Shown in pieces: positions 30,192-35,000 of a stretch of DNA of 35,000 nucleotides. The stretch's first letter is position 1, and each line of letters opens with the position of its first letter. The notes under the pieces are model-generated. The model worked only from the letters and a program-made list of their open reading frames with translations, searched no databases and was not told where the DNA came from. Position numbers and translations under genes: made by a program. Source of the stretch: Neocallimastix lanati (nom. inval.) (Eukaryota > Neocallimastigomycota > Neocallimastigomycetes > Neocallimastigales > Neocallimastigaceae); NCBI GenBank assembly GCA_016946835.1, contig JACVTC010000044.1, positions 7,501-42,500 on the forward strand, given 5' to 3'.

Positions 30192-30204
30192 TGGTGAAGA
30201 ATCC
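30192..30204 (+). promoter_or_regulatory. Primer-binding-site candidate
   Basis: TGGTGAAGAATCC begins 2 nt after the left LTR. PBS sequences complementary to a tRNA 3' CCA end start TGG. The right LTR has no such sequence after it. Confidence 0.45.
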
Positions 30205-30391
30205 GGGTGCCTCTTTAAAATTAAATATTATAAGAGTACAATGCTCTATATTAAAAAAATTTTTTTTTTATCTAATATTATATATATTACAAATAAAATG
30301 ATAATAATTAAATACAAATGTTCTAAAATAGACTAGAATTCGAAGTATTTCCAAATCTTCTAATACAACTCCGACTCAAAGGGATAATGGA

Positions 30392-30580
30392 ATGTCGTTT
30401 ATTGAAGTTAAAAAAAAAAAGGCAGTTAAAGGTTTTCCAATATTGGAATACTGGAAAAGTAAAAACATTATTGTTAAGGAATGTTCCAAGTCATTCCTGT
30501 TTACCCTCCCTTTAATGAAATTAGAAAGACCTTTTTTTCAATTGAAATGGACAAAGAAAACCGATCCTGATGAACTCTAC

Positions 30581-30636
<56 letters not shown>

Positions 30637-30840
30637 AAAAAGCTACCATATCCAAGAACAAAGAAATCCATCAAAGTATTCAGGAGAAGATTTATGAAAC
30701 TCTATTGAGTATTATCTTAAAAAGTTACGAAACACCGTGTGGATGGCCCGTTGATATTCCGATGCAATTTGGAAGTTGCTTTGAACTTTGGAAAGGAAAT
30801 CACAATAAAAAGGTATCATTGTTCTCTAATGGGAAGTGAT
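30392..30840 (+). pseudogene. gag-like relic interrupted by a 50-base poly-A run
   Basis: A frame from ATG 30392 encodes about 64 residues (FPILEYWKSKN..., no domain recognised) before a poly-A run at about 30583-30634. Beyond it, a different frame reads PSKYSGEDL-stop-NSIEYYLKKLRN, TVWMAR-stop-YSDAIWKLL-stop-TLE. This resembles the Ty3/gypsy capsid entry (P..Y.GE...). Three TGA stops interrupt it. Confidence 0.4.
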
Positions 30841-31097
30841 GAGGATAGTTGAAAGAGGAGGATAAATACAAGAAATTTAATAAAAAAAAAAAAAAAAAAA
30901 AAAAAAAATAGTAATTTTCCCGAAATCCTAAAAAAGATATAATACAAACAAAGGTACCTCTAATTCTTCTTCTTCCTTTTTTTTAAAAAAAAATGAAAGT
31001 TATAAAAAAGGTCATTTCTATTAAAAAGGAAACCTGTTATTCCAAAACGATGAGACCTTTGACAATTTTAAAAACTGAACTAGTTCTAAGAAAGACG

Positions 31098-31145
31098 GAT
31101 GTCCAACTCTAGTTATAGCTGTGGTCAAAAAGGACAATCATGTCA
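31098..31145 (+). pseudogene. Possible zinc-knuckle relic
   Basis: One frame reads SYSCGQKGQSCQ, close to the CCHC nucleocapsid pattern C..C...GH....C but with the first Cys and the His lost. The position downstream of the capsid-like relic fits gag. Confidence 0.3.
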
Positions 31146-31209
31146 GATTTTATACCAAGGAAATTTTCTGCTCAAAAAAAAAAAAATTGTGCGAAATATA
31201 CAATTTGAC

Positions 31210-31263
<54 letters not shown>

Positions 31264-31487
31264 AAAAAAAAAATTGGAAAAAAACATGGACATCAAAAAA
31301 AAAAAAAAAACTAATTAATGAATTAAAAGGTAAAAAGGAGACTGGGAGAAGATATCTCCTATGCTAAAGAATGTGACAATAACGCAATACCTTTTGGTAA
31401 AAAAAAAAAAATATAAGAGATTTAGATTACAATAACAAACCAAAAAAAAATTTGGAACACTAACGAAGAGAATAAAATATAATTTTT

Positions 31488-31528
<41 letters not shown>

Positions 31529-32214
31529 GTAATTTATAATTTGTTTCGCTTTCTTTTTTTTTACAATAACAATTACTTCGAAAAAAGAAAAGGGAAAAGT
31601 ATCTTTTTTATTTATACTTTTCCTAAATACATTAATAATATATTATTTTTATTTAAATTACATATATTCTAATAGAAAGCTATTCTAATGAATTTGATTG
31701 AATAATAAATTTATAAATTATAGCTAAAATTTAGTAAAATATAATTATTAATTTTGACTAAATACTAAATAATTTAAATGTAAGTACTTTTATTATCTAT
31801 TTATTATGTTAATATTATTAAGTAAAATCTTTATTTATTTTCAATTTAAAAAACAATGTTAAAAGAGTCATAATTAAATTTTGAAGCGTAATTTTCACAA
31901 AAATAAATTATTAATTTATTTTTGTTCTAAAATTTTATTCAATTGATTTTAAAATCATTGTAAAACAATAATTTTTTTTTTTTTTTTTTAGAATTAATTT
32001 TATGAAAATTATTATTTACATTAAAAAATTTGACTTGTGGTATGGCTTAAATCAAAGAATAATTTACATTTTTAAATTACACAGAGGAAATTTTTAATTT
32101 AAGACGTGATTGGAAAATTATATTATTCACATCATTACAACATTTAAACATGTTATGAACAAGAAAATGTTTCACGATTTTCTTAAAACCGATCTTGATG
32201 ATAAAGAATAAGAA

Positions 32215-32470
32215 AAAAAAAATACTAATGAATTTATGATGAAGCTTTAACGAACAGCTAATAATGCTGGAAATTCCATTTTCCCAAATGGTTTGCTCTC
32301 ATTCCCCTTCCTTAAAAGAAATGATGTGACCAAGGGCTTAAAAAAAAACTAGACTGTTCTGTAACAAACTCTCTAGTAATTAACTATTGAAGAGTTCGAT
32401 GTGAAGAAGGAAGTAAGCGAACTGGGAAAAAAAAAAAAAAAGGTTTACATTGAGTGAGTGAGTTTTAAAC
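32215..32470 (+). pseudogene. Second gag-capsid-like relic
   Basis: NEFMMKL-stop-RTANNAGNSIF, then LLSFPFLKRNDVTKGL, matches the F..(RR)LA..AG...L...FL.GL..DV pattern of Ty3/gypsy capsid C-termini. A run of 15 A and stop codons interrupt it. It is separate from the relic at 30.6 kb, so two elements or a rearranged one are present. Confidence 0.45.
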
Positions 32471-33050
32471 TCTTATTTAGAGGGTAATGAAGTTTCCTAA
32501 TGACCCTATCATAGAAAATTATCTTTTAAAAAAAAAAATAATAATAATAATGGATACAAGAATTGTAGGTATATTAGTTATTGGTTTTTGTTGATGATTT
32601 GCCTGTTCTTGTTTTAAAAAGTGGATTCTAGTGCCCTTATTTAACACGATGCAAAAAAAAAAAATATAATCCATATCTTTAATACATTCATTAATTTATT
32701 TTGAACATTAAATTATTTAATGAAATTCACGTTCACAAAGTAATATTAGATACATTAAATTATAGTTAATATTTTTTATTTATGTAATGAATTGATTTAT
32801 GCAAATTCATAATAAATCTATATTTTTTATACGATCTCTAAATTTAAAAATATAAGATTAATTTTCTAAATGATGTAAAATTTAGTAATAAAATATTTTA
32901 ATAATTTAATTTAGTATAATTTAGTTTAGTTTAATTTTAGTTAGTAGTAGAATCACATAAAATTAAATGGTAAAAATATAATTAATAGTATTAATAATAA
33001 AAAGGATATACCAATAAATAATAAATGGAGCACTTATTCAATTTGAGTCG

Positions 33051-33101
<51 letters not shown>

Positions 33102-33394
33102 ATAAAAAGCTTATTGAATTAGTTTTTCGTTTATTTCATAACTTTATTTAATTTTAGATTAGTTTTTATTTATTTTAAATTGAATATATGTTTAAATGAA
33201 TAGGAATAGTTATGTTGTAATATAATTAAGAAAAAATATAAATACATGTAAATTCTTTTTTTTTCATTTATTTATTAAAGAAATGCAGTTGTTATTAACT
33301 ATTTTTTACTGTTAATAACAAAGAAAAGAAAATTTTAATAAAAGAGAGTTTAATAAAAAGAAGTTTTTTTTTTAATAAAATAAATTATAATTGT

Positions 33395-33426
<32 letters not shown>

Positions 33427-33479
33427 GTTTTTGGTGTAATTGCAATCTGTTCTATCAGAACACTTTACTATTTTACTTA

Positions 33480-33595
33480 ACCTCAAGAACAAGAACAAGA
33501 ACAAAAAACAAAAAACAAATAACAAAGAACATGAAAACAAGAATAAGAAAACAAGAAAGCAAAAACAAAGAATAAAGAACAAAGAATAAGAACAT
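33480..33595 (+). repeat. AAGAAC-type imperfect minisatellite
   Basis: CAAGAACAAGAACAAGAAC followed by AACAAAG/AACAAGAAT variants over about 115 bp. Confidence 0.8.
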
Positions 33596-33599
33596 GATC

Positions 33600-33844
33600 T
33601 TTCCCAATCCGAGGAAAAAAAAAAAAAAAAAAAAGAGAGAATTGGTTTTTTATTTAATTACAGAGATCATGAAAAGATGAAAGAAGGGAAGAAGGAAAGA
33701 CACTATTCCTGTTATTCCTATTGTGAAGACTACTCAAAGGAAGAAAAAAAAAATATATATATATATATAAAGGGGAAAATCGGGAAGCAGGGGTACCCTT
33801 TTTTATAGGAAAGTGTTTTTTATTTCGTTCACCACCACCACCAC

Positions 33845-33885
<41 letters not shown>

Positions 33886-34029
33886 ACAGGCAATATATAA
33901 ATAAATAAATATATAAATAAAATATAAATATAAACCAGGAGATTTTTTTAAGTGGTAGTATCAACAAGGGGGTACATGAGAACCTTTTTTTTTTTTTTTT
34001 TTGAGGGGAGGTGCTGTTTTCGTGTTTTC

Positions 34030-34079
<50 letters not shown>

Positions 34080-34170
34080 AAAAGTGGAGGGTTTGATAGA
34101 AATAAAATACCCTATCGTATCGGTGGCAGCTGTATTACCAAAACACGAACATGAAAAATGAAAATAAAAT
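33600..34170. other. Mixed-composition segment with long A-runs
   Basis: GC-richer pieces (CACCACCACCACCACC at 33829-33845; GTATCGGTGGCAGCTGTATTA near 34117) alternate with A-runs at about 33615, 33846-33883 and 34031-34077. No domain can be read through; probably further element relic. Confidence 0.4.
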
Positions 34171-34348
34171 AAAGACTTGAAAAGGAATTGTCCTACTCTT
34201 AAAGATATATTAATTAATCAAGCCTTTCTTAATTTCTGTACAATAAAAAAAAAAATTATTTTTTTTTTCTTCTCCATTACAATTAATAATAAAAAGGAAA
34301 ATTATCGGTACAATCTTCCATAAAATGGATTCATTGTTAAGGTAATAT

Positions 34349-34360
34349 AGAAAGAGGAAA
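34349..34360 (+). promoter_or_regulatory. Polypurine tract candidate
   Basis: AGAAAGAGGAAA lies 8 nt before the proposed right LTR start. A similar purine run precedes the left LTR, so it may be part of the LTR itself. Confidence 0.35.
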
Positions 34361-34368
34361 TTTAATAA

Positions 34369-34662
34369 TGGAAGATTAATATTAATAAAAAAAAAATATA
34401 TAGATAGATAGATAAAACTAACAAGTATAATTAATATTAATAGGTGTTTATTAATTATTAGTGTTGTCAGTATAAAAATATTTTATATTTATTTATTTGT
34501 AGTTTACCTTAAATATATTTAAAACGATTTGTTATACATAAAGGGTAGCTATAAATAATAAAGGTCACCTCACTTTACAAATACTTTAAATGAAGTAATA
34601 AAGTGATCTTGTTTGAATAAAAATTTTCTTTCAACTAGAGTGTTTTGGGGAGAAATTTATCA
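34369..34662 (+). repeat. Right LTR of the old LTR element
   Basis: TGGAAG...TTATCA, 294 bp, aligned over its length to 29922-30189 with many substitutions and indels, including TAGATAGATAGA expansion. TATAAATAATAAAGGTCAC is conserved as the likely promoter. Confidence 0.7.
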
Positions 34663-35000
34663 GCATGTATACATTAAATATTTTATTATCAATTGAAAAA
34701 AAAATTAAGTATAAAAAAAATTGAACCTAATCGAGGAAAACATCAAATTATTATTAACAAAAAAAAATATAAATTTAAAATTTTCATTTTTTTTTTTAAA
34801 AAAAAAGAAAAAAAAAAAAAAAGATAATTTTAAAATATATAGAGGTACTGAATATAAAAACTTTAAATGGATGCAAATAATTTCATTATTTTTAAAATTT
34901 AAACAATAAGAAAGGAAAAGTTTTAAAAAAAAAAAATATAGAAAAGTTTTACCATCATCATAATTAAGAAATGAGAATTTTTTAATGATATTCAAAAAAA
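34663..35000. other. AT-rich right edge
   Basis: Short frames of fewer than 100 codons, dominated by Lys/Phe from homopolymers. No gene can be supported; the window cuts the sequence here. Confidence 0.5.

Larger units (their letters stand above)
30190..34368 (+). mobile_element. Degenerate interior of the old LTR element
   Basis: About 4.2 kb between the LTR pair. It holds gag-like relics (30640-30840, 31098-31140, 32215-32470), AT-rich stretches (31480-32040, 32640-33300) that may be later insertions, and at least eight A/T homopolymers of 16-52 bases. No intact ORF and no convincing RT. Confidence 0.55.

Noticed and set aside
30570-31318. Poly-lysine open frames
   Set aside because: They are translations of A homopolymers, not genes.
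32555-32640. FVDDLPVLVL-like frame resembling a Ty1/copia RT active site
   Set aside because: Only one short motif, stops close on both sides, and no other RT motif around it.

Overview
The window looks like accessory DNA from an extremely AT-rich eukaryote, most likely an anaerobic gut fungus (Neocallimastigomycota). Seen in sequence: eukaryotic tRNA-Glu genes, long A/T homopolymers, TAA-type microsatellites, Ty3/gypsy relics, a secreted CBM18 chitin-binding protein fused to a phospholipase A2 domain, ankyrin-repeat proteins and a bulb-type lectin relic. The organism is inferred from this combination, not proven. I see no CRISPR array, bacterial operon or rRNA.

Layout. 0-4 kb: a tRNA-Glu(CTC) gene followed closely by an LTR-like block and a wrecked Ty3/gypsy element (gag, protease, RT, RNase H) that stops inside RNase H. 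4-6.7 kb: AT-rich repeats. 6.7-10.6 kb: the most interesting object, two nearly identical LTRs (about 99%) in the same orientation around 2.9 kb that carries, on the LTR sense strand, a signal peptide-CBM18-PLA2 gene. A polypurine tract abuts one LTR, a primer-binding-like site abuts the other, target duplications are near-matching (CATTC/TATTC), and the rejoined target matches a second copy of that site at 5.86 kb. I read it as a non-autonomous LTR element with host-gene cargo. 10.6-14 kb: a second, longer LTR family (D, two copies), a solo LTR with a perfect 5-bp duplication, and a second identical tRNA-Glu gene. 14-19 kb: simple repeats, a foldback element and a 7-bp minisatellite with higher-order structure. 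19-27 kb: two copies of an ankyrin-repeat gene, both with the same in-frame TAA, separated by a lectin pseudogene and copies of a SINE-like repeat. 27-29.5 kb: more SINE-like copies in head-to-head pairs. 29.9-34.7 kb: an old LTR pair around gag relics riddled with poly-A runs.

How it fits together. The LTR families share a modular promoter (CCAAT box, TATA box, CTCTTGA/TCAAGAG hairpin) and an AATAAA-containing block. In two cases the sequence just after the LTR is complementary to the predicted first 11-13 nt of the transcript, the arrangement expected for self-primed (Tf1/sushi-type) reverse transcription. No gene here forms a metabolic pathway with another; the shared theme is retroelement activity around tRNA genes and around rapidly changing secreted or ankyrin genes.
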